Of a stretch of 64,000 bases of DNA, positions 23,916 to 32,822 are shown piece after piece. Made by a program: the position numbers and the translations under genes. The notes beneath the pieces were generated by a model. That model was not told the origin of the DNA, did no database searches, and saw nothing but the letters and a program-made list of their open reading frames with translations. How positions within the stretch are numbered: the first letter of the stretch is position 1; each line of letters begins with the position of its first letter. The stretch spans positions 563,501 to 627,500 of the forward strand of contig NZ_JBBOWV010000001.1 of the NCBI RefSeq assembly GCF_038007305.1, in the 5' to 3' direction. Source of the stretch: Solibacillus sp. FSL W7-1436 (GTDB lineage Bacteria > Bacillota > Bacilli > Bacillales_A > Planococcaceae).

Positions 23916-23944
23916 AGTATACTCACCTTCACATTATTTGTAAA
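23916..23944 (-). promoter_or_regulatory. Sigma-A type promoter of the leader/YrzI-like transcript
   Basis: On the minus strand TTTACA (23944-23939), a 17-base spacer and TATACT (23921-23916). Confidence 0.7.
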
Positions 23945-24211
23945 CATTTTTTTGAAACTTTTCAAAATAAAGTAATAAATGACTGAAAAGTAATGTATCG
24001 AAACGTTGATATATCAACTTTCTTGCCTTTTATGCCAATTATTAAACCGATGTGACTTTCATCCAACTACAAGCCGCAATTATGTAAAAACCATCCGCAC
24101 CTTTTCATTATATTAAGAAGCTTCATTTTTGTTACTACTTGTTAAATTCCCCTGAACATTATCTGGATTTTGTTGAATGCAAAATATAAATTGCTTTAAT
24201 GTAATATATAT

Positions 24212-24227
24212 ATTGCGCGTACGCAAT
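24212..24227. promoter_or_regulatory. Palindrome upstream of the XRE regulator
   Basis: ATTGCG-CGTA-CGCAAT within a TATATA/TTATAT context, 59 bases before the regulator start. A likely autoregulatory operator or promoter element. Confidence 0.4.
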
Positions 24228-24285
24228 TTATATGTTACATTTAAGTCAGTTGTAATACCGAATATGAAATAGGAGAGAAGCGAAA

Positions 24286-24474
24286 ATGAATAAAGTGAAG
24301 TCAATACGTACGGGATTACATATGACACAAGATGAGCTTGCTGCACGGACAGGCGTTACACGTCAGACGATCGGGTTAATCGAAAACAACAAGTTTAATC
24401 CTTCGTTAACACTCTGTATTGCCATTGCAAAAGCGCTCAATTTAACATTAAATGATTTATTTTGGGAGGAATAA
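24286..24474 (+). CDS. XRE-family transcriptional regulator
   Basis: A 62-aa protein that is essentially one helix-turn-helix domain (TQDELAARTGVTRQTIGLIE). It ends LNLTLNDLFWEE, like many small regulators paired with membrane proteins. AGGAGAG precedes the ATG. The stop is one base before the ATG of the membrane protein gene, forming a two-gene unit. Confidence 0.85.
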   Translation: MNKVKSIRTGLHMTQDELAARTGVTRQTIGLIENNKFNPSLTLCIAIAKALNLTLNDLFWEE

Positions 24475-24476
24475 TT

Positions 24477-24941
24477 ATGAAAAATTCATTACTGTTCTTT
24501 TTACCATCAGACGAGTATAAGAGAAATAAAATCAAAGGTTTTTTCAGTGAAGCTTTGTTATTAGTAATTTTAGTTAATGTCATTTTATTAATTTCCATTC
24601 AATTCTCTAATAAAGATTTTATGAAAAATGAATTCTTTGCCTTTATCAACATAGTAATTCCTGCTGGGTATATTTTAATTCGATATATTTTATCCGGTAT
24701 TGAATATGCTGCTATCTTTACAAGTACGGACTATTCAAAAGAAAATAAACGCTTAGTAAAAAATTCATTTAAGTTTTTTGTGATGTTCGCATTGCTGACA
24801 TTAATTTTCAAAGGCATCCCATCTGATTTTAAAGAAACTGCCGAAATAGTGGGTATTGCGCTTATCGCTGCAATGATGCTGATGCTCATCAATTGGTTAT
24901 CGCTCAAATCATCTTATAAAAAGAATAAAAATCTTTGTTAA
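24477..24941 (+). CDS. Membrane protein paired with the XRE regulator
   Basis: About 154 aa with four hydrophobic helices (ALLLVILVNVILLISI, FINIVIPAGYILIRYIL, FFVMFALLTLIFKG, IVGIALIAAMMLMLINWL). The start MKNSLLFFLPSDEYKR is preceded by GGAGGAATAATT. It resembles DUF3278/DUF3169-type proteins that sit next to small XRE regulators, but I cannot be sure which family. Confidence 0.65.
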   Translation: MKNSLLFFLPSDEYKRNKIKGFFSEALLLVILVNVILLISIQFSNKDFMKNEFFAFINIVIPAGYILIRYILSGIEYAAIFTSTDYSKENKRLVKNSFKFFVMFALLTLIFKGIPSDFKETAEIVGIALIAAMMLMLINWLSLKSSYKKNKNLC

Positions 24942-24957
24942 TCGAAGCCCCGAAAAA

Positions 24958-24989
24958 AGGACATAACACCCAAAACGATGTTATGTCCT
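24958..24989. terminator. Terminator between the membrane protein gene and the M20 remnant
   Basis: AGGACATAACA pairs perfectly with TGTTATGTCCT around ten bases. Confidence 0.7.
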
Positions 24990-25004
24990 ATAACCCCTCT
25001 ATCC

Positions 25005-25617
25005 TTAACTCACACTACTTACAGCATGCTTCTTCAAATACTCCAACGTTGCCTTGGCAAGCGTGTTTGCAGCAACTAAAAGTGCACGCTCGTCAATATC
25101 GAACTTTGGATGGTGGTGCGGGTACGCTTCTTCTTTTTCAGGATCGCGTGCACCTGTGAAGTAAAATGTTCCCGGTACTTTTTCTAAATAATAGGCAAAG
25201 TCCTCTCCACCCATTTCCGGTTCACAAATGACTACTTCTTCCACACCCGGTGTTTCTTTCGCCTGCTCGATGAAGAACTGTGTCGTCTCACGGTCATTAA
25301 TTACAGCCGAATAGCCGCGCACATAATCGTAATCGTAATCGGCCTTCATCACTAAACATGCCGCCTTCAGCACATCTTCCAGCTCACGCTCAATTTGATC
25401 ACGTGTTTCTTCATCAAACACTCGAACCGTCCCTTTAATTTTCACCGAATCGGCAATAACGTTGAAGGGATTTAATGCTTCAAAGTGACAAACCGAAACA
25501 ACTGCCGGTTTCACTGGACTAATACGGCGGCCTAAAATTTGCTGGGCATTCACGACAAACTGTGAACCGATATAAATCGAGTCTTTCGTTTCCTGTGGTT
25601 TAGCCCCGTGTCCGCTT
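25005..25617 (-). pseudogene. Truncated M20 amidohydrolase (C-terminal half)
   Basis: The minus strand encodes about 204 residues of an HipO/YxeP-type hydrolase, from GHGAKPQETKDSIYIGSQF through VRVFDEETRDQIERELEDVL, PEMGGEDFAYYLEKVPGTFY and YPHHHPKFDIDERALLVAAN. This is the dimerisation domain plus the last metal-binding part. The N-terminal metal-binding half is absent: at 25617/25618 homology switches to another M20 gene on the opposite strand. Confidence 0.8.
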
Positions 25618-26125
25618 TAACCCATTTGATACAGCTTCCGTAACGATTGGAAATCTGGATGGAAAAGGTACGTTTAATGTAATAAAGGATGCCGTGACAA
25701 TCGAAGGCGATGTGCGAACAATGACCCCTGAAACGAGGGAAATAATAGAATCCGAGGTACGCGCCTTTACAGAAGGACTGGAAAAATCATTTGGAGTAGA
25801 ATGTAGTCTAGATTATAACAATGACTATCCTGTTCTATACAATCATCCAGAAGTAACTGAACACGTACGCCAAGTTCTTGAACAAGCATCGATTCCTGAA
25901 ATCGAAGCAATCTTAGAAACGCCCCCACTGCCCCCTTCAGAAGATTTTGCTTACTATCTAGAAAAAGTACCGGGATGCTTCTTCTATGTTGGGGCGATGC
26001 CAGAGTCAGGTGAAGCATATCCACACCATCATCCTAAATTTGATATTAATGAAAAAAGCCTCATTATAAGCGCCAAAGCAATGGCTGCTGTCGTCGCTTC
26101 TTATTGTGGTGGTAGCGATACTTAA
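25618..26125 (+). pseudogene. Second truncated M20 amidohydrolase, opposite strand
   Basis: The plus strand reads NPFDTASVTIGNLDGKGTFN, VIKDAVTIEGDVRTMTPETR and SEDFAYYLEKVPGCFFYVGA to YPHHHPKFDINEKSLIISAK, a different M20 paralogue lacking everything before the dimerisation domain. No start signal exists at the junction, so it is probably not expressed as an enzyme. Confidence 0.8.
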
Positions 26126-26167
26126 AAAAGTAAGCATTGAACTTATGCCTTTGCGTGTTCGCCAATA

Positions 26168-26201
26168 GTGCCCTCTTGATTTTTCAGGGGGTGCTTTTTC
26201 T
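26168..26201 (+). terminator. Weak terminator-like hairpin
   Basis: CCCTCTTGA and TCAGGGGG pair partly and are followed by TGCTTTTT. It resembles the better formed terminator at 27636. Confidence 0.4.
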
Positions 26202-26394
26202 CGTATTGCTCATTTTTACATTTAGACATATAGTGTATAATTTTTTTACAGTATATTTTTCATGAAACAATTTGTCCATTTAATACAATAACAAAAGGAT
26301 TTCCTTAAGTTCGGTATAATCAGTCTATAAAAGGCGCATCGATATTTAATTGTTGCGGTTGTGACGAAGAAGTACTTGGAGAGGATAGACATCT

Positions 26395-26868
26395 ATGAAA
26401 ATAACACGCGTCATTAAATATAATTTAATCCGTCTATTTCGGCTTAAATCTGGTCCACATCAAGTTGCGTCAGGAGTAACGATTGGTTTTATCCCTAGCT
26501 GGCTTCCAACATTCGGACTCGGCCCCGTTCTTTCAGTCGGTATGGCAAGACTCCTGAAGGCGAATACCGTTTCGGCTCTTGTCGGCGGTGTCCTAGGCAC
26601 TTTTATTTGGCCATTGCTTTTCTTTCTAAATTATAAGGTCGGGAGCTTACTTCTCGATCGAAGTACAAAAGTCGATGAATTCGATGAAGTAGAATACATA
26701 GATGCGATGGAACATACTTATACAGGCATTGTGAATTCCCATTCGAGCGGATTCACCTTTTTAACAGGGGCCATGTGCAATATAGTCATCTCCTCGATTC
26801 TCATATACATCATGGTATATATTATGTTCAAGACGTACCGAGTGAGGATTTTAAACAAAATTCGATGA
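26395..26868 (+). CDS. DUF2062 membrane protein
   Basis: A 157-aa protein with the DUF2062 pattern: LKSGPHQVASGVTIGFIPSW, FGLGPVLSVGMARLLKANTV, GGVLGTFIWPLLFFLNYKVG. It has three hydrophobic helices with a conserved Pro/Gly-rich first one. Function unknown for the family. GGAGAGG lies before the ATG. A diguanylate cyclase follows 87 bases later. Confidence 0.8.
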   Translation: MKITRVIKYNLIRLFRLKSGPHQVASGVTIGFIPSWLPTFGLGPVLSVGMARLLKANTVSALVGGVLGTFIWPLLFFLNYKVGSLLLDRSTKVDEFDEVEYIDAMEHTYTGIVNSHSSGFTFLTGAMCNIVISSILIYIMVYIMFKTYRVRILNKIR

Positions 26869-26955
26869 GTGGGAAATCCTCCCCACTCACTTGGCAGAAT
26901 TCCGGGAATATTATAAAATTACTTTTTAAAATATCGAAGTAAGCAAGGTGATAAA

Positions 26956-27594
26956 ATGCCCTACAAGGGAAGAATATTGGCAACAGGAATCGTTCTCTTA
27001 TTTAATATAATCCGTTATTTCTACTATCATCAGTATTTAGCATTCCCCTTTTATTGGACATTTTTTGTTTTAACAGCCCTTTTCCTTAGTATCGCCTGGT
27101 GGGCCGGCAAGCAATTTGATAAGGTCAAATACTTGTCTGAAAGAGATCCGCTAACCGGTACATATAACCGACGTACAGTAGAAGAATACTTTCACAAGGT
27201 TGCAAAGATAAGCGATATAAAGAAACAATCATTAGGGGTCATCATGCTCGACTTGAATAAATTTAAGGAAGTAAACGATAAATACGGTCACCATAAAGGC
27301 GATGAACTACTCATACAAGTTGCCACAGCATTGAATACATTTGTGACGAAACATGATTTAGTTGCAAGATGGGGCGGCGATGAATTCGTTGTTCTGGTAG
27401 ACAATATGAAAGAAAACACAGCCAACGCCTATGTAAAAGAACTGCAACAAGCGATCACTCTGCAAAATGCAGAAAACTTTCCGAACGTCGAGGCATCTGT
27501 CGGATATGCGATTTACCCTCAGCACGGAAAGAGTTTTCAGAAGCTTGTACAAGAGGCGGATGCTTATATGTATAAAGACAAAAAGGAAAATTGA
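26956..27594 (+). CDS. Membrane-anchored diguanylate cyclase
   Basis: A 212-aa protein: two N-terminal hydrophobic helices (ILATGIVLLFNIIRYFYY and FYWTFFVLTALFLSIAWWAG), then one GGDEF domain with RDPLTGTYNRR, MLDLNKFKEVNDKYGHHKGD and RWGGDEFVVL. It should make cyclic di-GMP. No RxxD inhibitory site is seen. A scrambled copy of its 3' part lies at 32617. It ends at the terminator at 27636. Confidence 0.88.
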   Translation: MPYKGRILATGIVLLFNIIRYFYYHQYLAFPFYWTFFVLTALFLSIAWWAGKQFDKVKYLSERDPLTGTYNRRTVEEYFHKVAKISDIKKQSLGVIMLDLNKFKEVNDKYGHHKGDELLIQVATALNTFVTKHDLVARWGGDEFVVLVDNMKENTANAYVKELQQAITLQNAENFPNVEASVGYAIYPQHGKSFQKLVQEADAYMYKDKKEN

Positions 27595-27635
27595 AGTTGC
27601 CTAGTTGATTTTTGTGTCATAACTAAACGAATCAT

Positions 27636-27668
27636 GCGCCCCTCTGAATTTTTCAGGGGGCGCTTTTT
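27636..27668 (+). terminator. Terminator after the diguanylate cyclase gene
   Basis: GCGCCCCTCTGA pairs with TCAGGGGGCGC, with one base bulged, around a short loop, followed by TTTTTAT. Confidence 0.85.
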
Positions 27669-27776
27669 ATCGTACAGATTCCTCTGTCAAAGCTCCAGAA
27701 CCGTCCCAATATAAAAAGTCCCTATACATTATGCTAAAATAAAAGGAATAACCATTTTACGATGATGAGGGATTTT

Positions 27777-28451
27777 ATGTATAAAATAATGATTGTCGAG
27801 GACGATGAAAAAATTAGAGGGATTGTCGCGGATACGCTGAAAAAGTGGCAGTATGACGTCGTTGAAGTGACCCAGTTTGACAACGTGCTTACGGAATTCG
27901 AGCACCAGAGCCCACACCTTGTTTTACTAGATATTAATCTTCCGGTTTTTGATGGATACTACTGGTGCCAGCAAATCCGTGCCTGTTCCAAAGTGCCGAT
28001 TATATTTCTGTCATCCAGAAATCAAAATATGGATATCATTATGGCGATTAATATGGGTGGCGATGATTTTATTCAAAAGCCTTTTGATCTGGATATCCTT
28101 CTTGCGAAAATCAATGCACTCATCCGCAGGAAATATACGTATGAAGAAGATAGTAATAGCCAACTGCTCCACCGGGGGTTGAAATTACATGTCACGAATT
28201 CAACGATTGAATATAACGGAACAAGGACCGAAATCAGCCGCAATGAATTTATCCTTTTACAATTACTGATGCGCAATATCGGAAAAATCATTTCGCGTGA
28301 GGATTTGATGCAGGCACTATGGAATGATGATCAATTCGTCGATGATAACACCCTTACCGTGAATGTCAATCGGTTGCGCCGGAAAATTGCCGCGCTCGGA
28401 ATCGAGGAGTTCATCGTTACCCGAAAAGGAATGGGGTATTTAATCGAATGA
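27777..28451 (+). CDS. OmpR-family response regulator, BceR-like
   Basis: About 224 aa. Receiver domain (1-115) with acidic pocket EDD, phospho-acceptor Asp52 in LLDINLP and conserved Lys in FIQKPFD. C-terminal winged helix (about 130-224) ends VTRKGMGYLIE. I chose ATG 27777 (MYKIMIVEDD) behind GATGAGGGA. It overlaps the kinase gene by ATGA. BceR-type regulators activate the adjacent BceAB-like transporter under cell-envelope antibiotic stress. Confidence 0.88.
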   Translation: MYKIMIVEDDEKIRGIVADTLKKWQYDVVEVTQFDNVLTEFEHQSPHLVLLDINLPVFDGYYWCQQIRACSKVPIIFLSSRNQNMDIIMAINMGGDDFIQKPFDLDILLAKINALIRRKYTYEEDSNSQLLHRGLKLHVTNSTIEYNGTRTEISRNEFILLQLLMRNIGKIISREDLMQALWNDDQFVDDNTLTVNVNRLRRKIAALGIEEFIVTRKGMGYLIE

Positions 28452-29443
28452 AATTCCTGCGCTATCTCAACTATGAAAAGCCTTATATTTATTTATATCT
28501 CGTCAGTTTTCTAGTCGTGGCTGCCATATTTTTTACCGACAGCCATGACGGATTGGACTGGGGGACATTTTTCTATGCGTTTGCCCTATCCGTAATTGTT
28601 TTGATCGGTTTTTTAATATTCCGCTACCAGCAAAATGTACGGATAATCCAACAAATGAAAAGCCAACAGTATGATAGTTTTTCGCTGGAAGGAGAATTTG
28701 CTAAAGCATATATCGATGAGCTGAAACGTGAGCATATCCGTGAAATGAACCGGATTCAAGATAAGCAGAAGGAACATTACAATTTCATCGTCTCCTGGTT
28801 CCATGAGATTAAAACACCGATAGCCGTTCTCCGCCTACTCCAGCAAACCGATATGGACAAGGATAGTTTAAGGGAAGAAATCACGAAAATTGAAAACTTC
28901 GTGGATCAGGCGCTCTATTATGCCAAACTCGATAGCTTTAACCAGGATTACGATATTCAGAACTGTGACGGGATCCGGATTGTGAAAGAGACCATTAAAG
29001 CACATGCGAAAACTTTTTTCTCCAAAAAAATCCGCATCGAAATAAACGCAGCAACTCTTGACGTTCAAAGTGACCCGAAATGGCTTCAGTTTATCGTCAA
29101 TCAGCTCATAACAAATAGTTTAAAATATACAGAACCTGGCGGAGAAATCACCATTTCCGTCTCCGAAACACCAAAGGAAAAACGACTGATCATTCGAGAC
29201 AGCGGAATTGGCATCAGTCAAAAAGATCTACCGCGAATTTTCAATCATGGCTTTACCGGAGAAACTGGACGAACACATACAAATTCTACAGGGATGGGGT
29301 TATATTTAGCTCAAAACTTATCAACAAAGCTCGGCCATTATATAAGTTGCACATCGGAAGTTGGCGTGTATACCCAATTTATTATCCACTTTCCAAAAGA
29401 CGATGATTTATATTTACAGCTGAAAAAAACACACGATGATTAA
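28448..29443 (+). CDS. Intramembrane-sensing histidine kinase, BceS-like
   Basis: A 331-aa protein with two N-terminal helices and almost no extracellular loop, the usual BceS form. The H box is FHEIKTPIAVLRLL. The ATPase has NQLITNSLKYTEPGGEI (N box), DSGIGISQKDLPRIFNHGF (G1/F) and STGMGLYLAQNL (G2). Such kinases sense peptide antibiotics through the partner ABC permease. It converges with the permease gene and shares a terminator with it. Confidence 0.88.
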   Translation: MKFLRYLNYEKPYIYLYLVSFLVVAAIFFTDSHDGLDWGTFFYAFALSVIVLIGFLIFRYQQNVRIIQQMKSQQYDSFSLEGEFAKAYIDELKREHIREMNRIQDKQKEHYNFIVSWFHEIKTPIAVLRLLQQTDMDKDSLREEITKIENFVDQALYYAKLDSFNQDYDIQNCDGIRIVKETIKAHAKTFFSKKIRIEINAATLDVQSDPKWLQFIVNQLITNSLKYTEPGGEITISVSETPKEKRLIIRDSGIGISQKDLPRIFNHGFTGETGRTHTNSTGMGLYLAQNLSTKLGHYISCTSEVGVYTQFIIHFPKDDDLYLQLKKTHDD

Positions 29444-29463
29444 ACTCACCGTGTGTTTTTTTC
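29423..29463. terminator. Bidirectional terminator between kinase and permease genes
   Basis: AAAAAAACACACG pairs with CGTGTGTTTTTTT around about 14 bases. It includes both stop codons and serves both converging genes. Confidence 0.8.
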
Positions 29464-31404
29464 ACTAATAATTTTATAGTAGATCGATGTGGAGGACACG
29501 TAAAAGATTAAATATGTTAACACATAAAGCCCCATGACCGAAAAGATGATCGTTGTTAAAGAAGGCAGGTCTTTTATAACAAGGATGACGGAATAGTATA
29601 GAAGGAACCAGCTGTGTACCATTCCAAGAATAAGTGGCGGTAAAAATACGAACAGCAGTTGTTTGCGGATAATCGATTTAATTTCCTTCTCCTCAACACC
29701 CATTTTTCTTAAAATGCTGTACTGTTCCCGCTCTTCAGTCGCTTTCCTTAGTTGTTTAAAGTAAATAACACTTCCTAAAGCAAACAAAGCAATGACTGCA
29801 AAGAACGCAACAGAGAACAATACTAAAGAGGATGACTCTGTATCGATACTATACATATCGACAAATGCCGAATAATAGGCCCCTTCTGTTTGCATCACAA
29901 TATCGTGGATTTCTCTTGATATATCATTGGAGGTTTTTGCATCTTCAATTTGATAAATTTCAATGGAAGACAGAAGATGGTTTCCTTTTACACGCTCAAA
30001 CGCTTCGTCTGAAATCACGAGTACAGATGGTTGGAGCTTCGAACCTTGCCCAGAATTCGTTGGGATACTTAGTAACGGGTAACGTATTTTTTCAATAATA
30101 CGAAATGTTTCGTTTTCAAACGCGGTCACTTCAGGCTGAGGATTTTTATATTTGATCGGTTCGTCGATGCCCCTTGTTAAAACAATGGCTTCTTCCCCTT
30201 CCAACTCCACTTTCTCACCCACTCCCCGTAAGTCAACAATTGCATTTAACTGGGACTCAGGGAAAAGGTAAAACTCCTCTGTGTAATATTCAGGATACGT
30301 TAAGAATGCATTTCGATTCTGGATTTTTTCTGTTTGAATACCCGTAATCGTTTCATGAGCAATAATCGGATGTGAATCATTGATGAGTTGTTCAATTTCG
30401 TTTTGTGTTTCCTCATCTTGTGTGGAAAAGGCAAGATGGTTTGGAAACTCTTTTTTTACAACCTCTTCTTTAATGGCGTAGTCTACCGCTATAAATCCAA
30501 CCGTAAAGATGATCATCGCACTAATTAAAGAATTAAATGTAAAGTTTATAGTATTTCCTCGAATCGAAAAGCGGAGTGAAGAAATCCACAGCATTTTATT
30601 CCCGGAAAAGTATCGATTACTTTGACTCATTTTTTGTAAAATCCAACCGGAAAACTGGCGGAAAAATAAATACGTCCCGACAATCAATGCGGCGGTAGTA
30701 GCACTAAATGTTACCGTAAATTGATTTTTCCAGATGTCCGTTTCGCTCGCCATCATGATCGTGTAGTAAGACGCAACGATTAAAATAATTGATAAGAGCG
30801 CTAACCAAAAAGAAAACTTAATCGGTTTTTCCATCTTTTCTTTTGCATGAAATAATTCCACTAACTGTACGCGACGAACACTGAAATAGCTTTGAATCGT
30901 AATGATGACGATGAGTAAAGCGAATAACAGTATTGTTAACGTGATGGCTTCAAGCGGGAAAGAAAAAGAAATGTCCTCATTATAGCGCATGAGATTCATT
31001 AGTACGGCACCGAAAAATTTCGATAGTAATCCACCGATTAAAATTCCGCTGGATACAGCAATCGCACTCAGGAATAATGTTTCAAAAAAGATCATTGTGG
31101 CAACTTGTCTTTCTTTCATCCCGTAAAGCAAATACATGCCGAATTCCTTTTTCCGCTGTTTCATAAAGAAGGAGTTCGCATATAAAATAAAAAACACAAC
31201 AAATAAAAAGACGATAATCGAAGCAATCAAAATAACGGTTTGATAGTTTTCTTTATTTTGGATTGCTGCGACGACGTCCTCATTAAACATGAGACCGGAA
31301 AACGTAAAGTAAATGACAACCCCGACAAGCATCGAAATGAAATAGATTGTATACAAACGGAAATTCCGCTTCATATTCCGCCACGATAAATCAATTAAGT
31401 TCAT
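29446..31404 (-). CDS. BceB-like ABC transporter permease
   Basis: A 652-aa protein with ten predicted helices in the BceB arrangement: one at the N-terminus, two FtsX-like blocks and a large extracellular domain (about 310-525) between helices 7 and 8. The segment KQRKKEFGMYLLYGMKERQV is typical. With the ATPase it acts as flux sensor and target-protection pump against lipid-II-binding antibiotics such as bacitracin or lantibiotics. Overlaps the ATPase gene by four bases. Confidence 0.88.
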   Translation of the reverse strand: MNLIDLSWRNMKRNFRLYTIYFISMLVGVVIYFTFSGLMFNEDVVAAIQNKENYQTVILIASIIVFLFVVFFILYANSFFMKQRKKEFGMYLLYGMKERQVATMIFFETLFLSAIAVSSGILIGGLLSKFFGAVLMNLMRYNEDISFSFPLEAITLTILLFALLIVIITIQSYFSVRRVQLVELFHAKEKMEKPIKFSFWLALLSIILIVASYYTIMMASETDIWKNQFTVTFSATTAALIVGTYLFFRQFSGWILQKMSQSNRYFSGNKMLWISSLRFSIRGNTINFTFNSLISAMIIFTVGFIAVDYAIKEEVVKKEFPNHLAFSTQDEETQNEIEQLINDSHPIIAHETITGIQTEKIQNRNAFLTYPEYYTEEFYLFPESQLNAIVDLRGVGEKVELEGEEAIVLTRGIDEPIKYKNPQPEVTAFENETFRIIEKIRYPLLSIPTNSGQGSKLQPSVLVISDEAFERVKGNHLLSSIEIYQIEDAKTSNDISREIHDIVMQTEGAYYSAFVDMYSIDTESSSLVLFSVAFFAVIALFALGSVIYFKQLRKATEEREQYSILRKMGVEEKEIKSIIRKQLLFVFLPPLILGMVHSWFLLYYSVILVIKDLPSLTTIIFSVMGLYVLTYLIFYVSSTSIYYKIISEKNTR

Positions 31405-32147
31405 CGTTTGTCACTCCCTATCGCACTCTGGATTGTGAGGATTCTGTCAAAGAACTCTTTTTCCGATTGTTCTCCTTTAAACATTTCGTTCACGAATTTT
31501 CCATCCCGCAGAAAAATAACACGCTGGCAGTAGCTCGCTGCATAGGGATCATGGGTAATCATCAAAACCGTTGTCTGAAAGGTTTGATTAAGCAATTGAA
31601 TTTGTTCAAGGAGTTGAGTGGCAGACCTTGAATCGAGCGCACCTGTTGGCTCATCGGCAAACACGATGGCAGGGTTTGTAATGATCGCCCGCGCTGCTGC
31701 CGTCCGCTGCTTTTGCCCTCCGGAAATTTCAGAAGGATATTGGGTTAAGATTGCTTCGATATTTAATGCTTCTACGATTTTCTCTAATCGCATCTCCATT
31801 TCAGCGACAGGTGTTTTTTGTAACGAAAGAGGCAATAGAATATTTTCTTTCACCGTTAACGTATCCAGCAAGTTGTAATCCTGAAAAATAAACCCCATTC
31901 GCTTTTGGCGAAAATCCCGTAAAGCTTTCTTTTTCATATCTAACAGGGATTTCCCCTCGATCCAAATGTCACCGCCGTCAAAGGAATCAATCGTCGACAA
32001 AGTATTCATCAATGTCGTCTTCCCCGAGCCGGATGGTCCCATAATCGCAGTGAACTCCCCTTGTTTAATGGTCAAATCAATATTTTTTAAGACCTGTGTT
32101 TTTCCGTAAGATTTCGATAAGTTTGTTGTTTGTATAATTGTAGTCAT
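31401..32147 (-). CDS. BceA-like ABC transporter ATPase
   Basis: About 248 aa with Walker A GPSGSGKTTLMN, Q-loop, signature ISGGQKQRTAAARAI and Walker B IVFADEPTGALD. I chose the ATG at 32147 after AAGGGAGTGG over the upstream GTG. It pairs with the downstream permease. Regulator and kinase are encoded convergently rather than upstream as in the classical bceRSAB order. Confidence 0.9.
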   Translation of the reverse strand: MTTIIQTTNLSKSYGKTQVLKNIDLTIKQGEFTAIMGPSGSGKTTLMNTLSTIDSFDGGDIWIEGKSLLDMKKKALRDFRQKRMGFIFQDYNLLDTLTVKENILLPLSLQKTPVAEMEMRLEKIVEALNIEAILTQYPSEISGGQKQRTAAARAIITNPAIVFADEPTGALDSRSATQLLEQIQLLNQTFQTTVLMITHDPYAASYCQRVIFLRDGKFVNEMFKGEQSEKEFFDRILTIQSAIGSDKR

Positions 32148-32319
32148 GATTTCCACTCCCTTCACAACCATACTAAACGAATTAATTTCCCCCTAACATC
32201 GATGCACCAAAATCGAAAGTGACATTTCTGTCATGTTGCGAGGTAGTACTAATTTTTATTCATTTTCACTGTACAAATCCAATTGTTATGGTGTAAAAAT
32301 TTTGCGAATCAAACACCGA

Positions 32320-32493
32320 TTACTTTAAGTTGTTCATGAAATTCTTTATTGCATCCATGCGTATTTTTGAGTTGCACTCTTCACAACGAAAAGTCATACT
32401 CTCTCTTTCTTTGAATTGTCTATATCTCATTGTACCTTCATATAATTTAAATGTTTGTCTACAACTACTACACTCGATTTCGTAGTAAAGCAT
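32320..32493 (-). CDS. Small zinc-ribbon-like protein, 57 aa
   Basis: AGGAGGGAAACT precedes an ATG. The 57-aa product has Cys8, Cys11, Cys37 and Cys40 in two CxxC pairs (ECSSC and RCEECN), suggesting a structural zinc site, and a basic C-terminal helix. Family unknown. It lies upstream of the BceA-like gene in the same direction but is separated from it by about 170 bases. Confidence 0.6.
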   Translation of the reverse strand: MLYYEIECSSCRQTFKLYEGTMRYRQFKERESMTFRCEECNSKIRMDAIKNFMNNLK

Positions 32494-32616
32494 AGTTTCC
32501 CTCCTACTGTATGGTCCCTTAGTTTTTAGTTGATTGCTTGAAATTAGTAACCATTTTGTTATCTTAAATGTACCATTTAGTAATAAGTGATATAAAGAAA
32601 TGAAACAATCAATTTT

Positions 32617-32700
32617 TCTAGAGGCTTCCGTTAGATATGCGATCTATCCTCAGCACGGAAAGAGTCTTCAAAAACTTGTGCAAGAGTTTGTTGCTAATCC
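32617..32700 (+). pseudogene. Fragment of a GGDEF gene
   Basis: The segment encodes EASVRYAIYPQHGKSLQKLV then QEF, nearly the same as EASVGYAIYPQHGKSFQKLV at the end of the 26956-27594 cyclase, and the DNA is similar too. No GGDEF core precedes it. A leftover of a duplication or of a lost paralogue. Confidence 0.7.
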
Positions 32701-32751
32701 TTACAGTATCAAAAATAAGAATGCACTGAATGCTATAACACTAAAAACAAT

Positions 32752-32793
32752 AGAGACCGAAACCCCTATTTATCAAGGGCTTCGGTCTCTTTT
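32752..32793. terminator. Terminator of the EamA transporter gene
   Basis: AGAGACCGAAACCC pairs with GGGCTTCGGTCTCT with one mismatch around 14 bases. Confidence 0.7.
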
Positions 32794-32822
32794 GCAATCT
32801 ATTGTAATCAACGAACAATTCT

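Noticed and set aside
24113-24346. Minus-strand 77-codon frame overlapping the XRE regulator
   Set aside because: It runs through the regulator's promoter and start and has no ribosome site. Only its last 25 codons (CIQQNPDNVQGNLTSSNKNE) look protein-like, possibly a remnant of a lost gene, too short to annotate.
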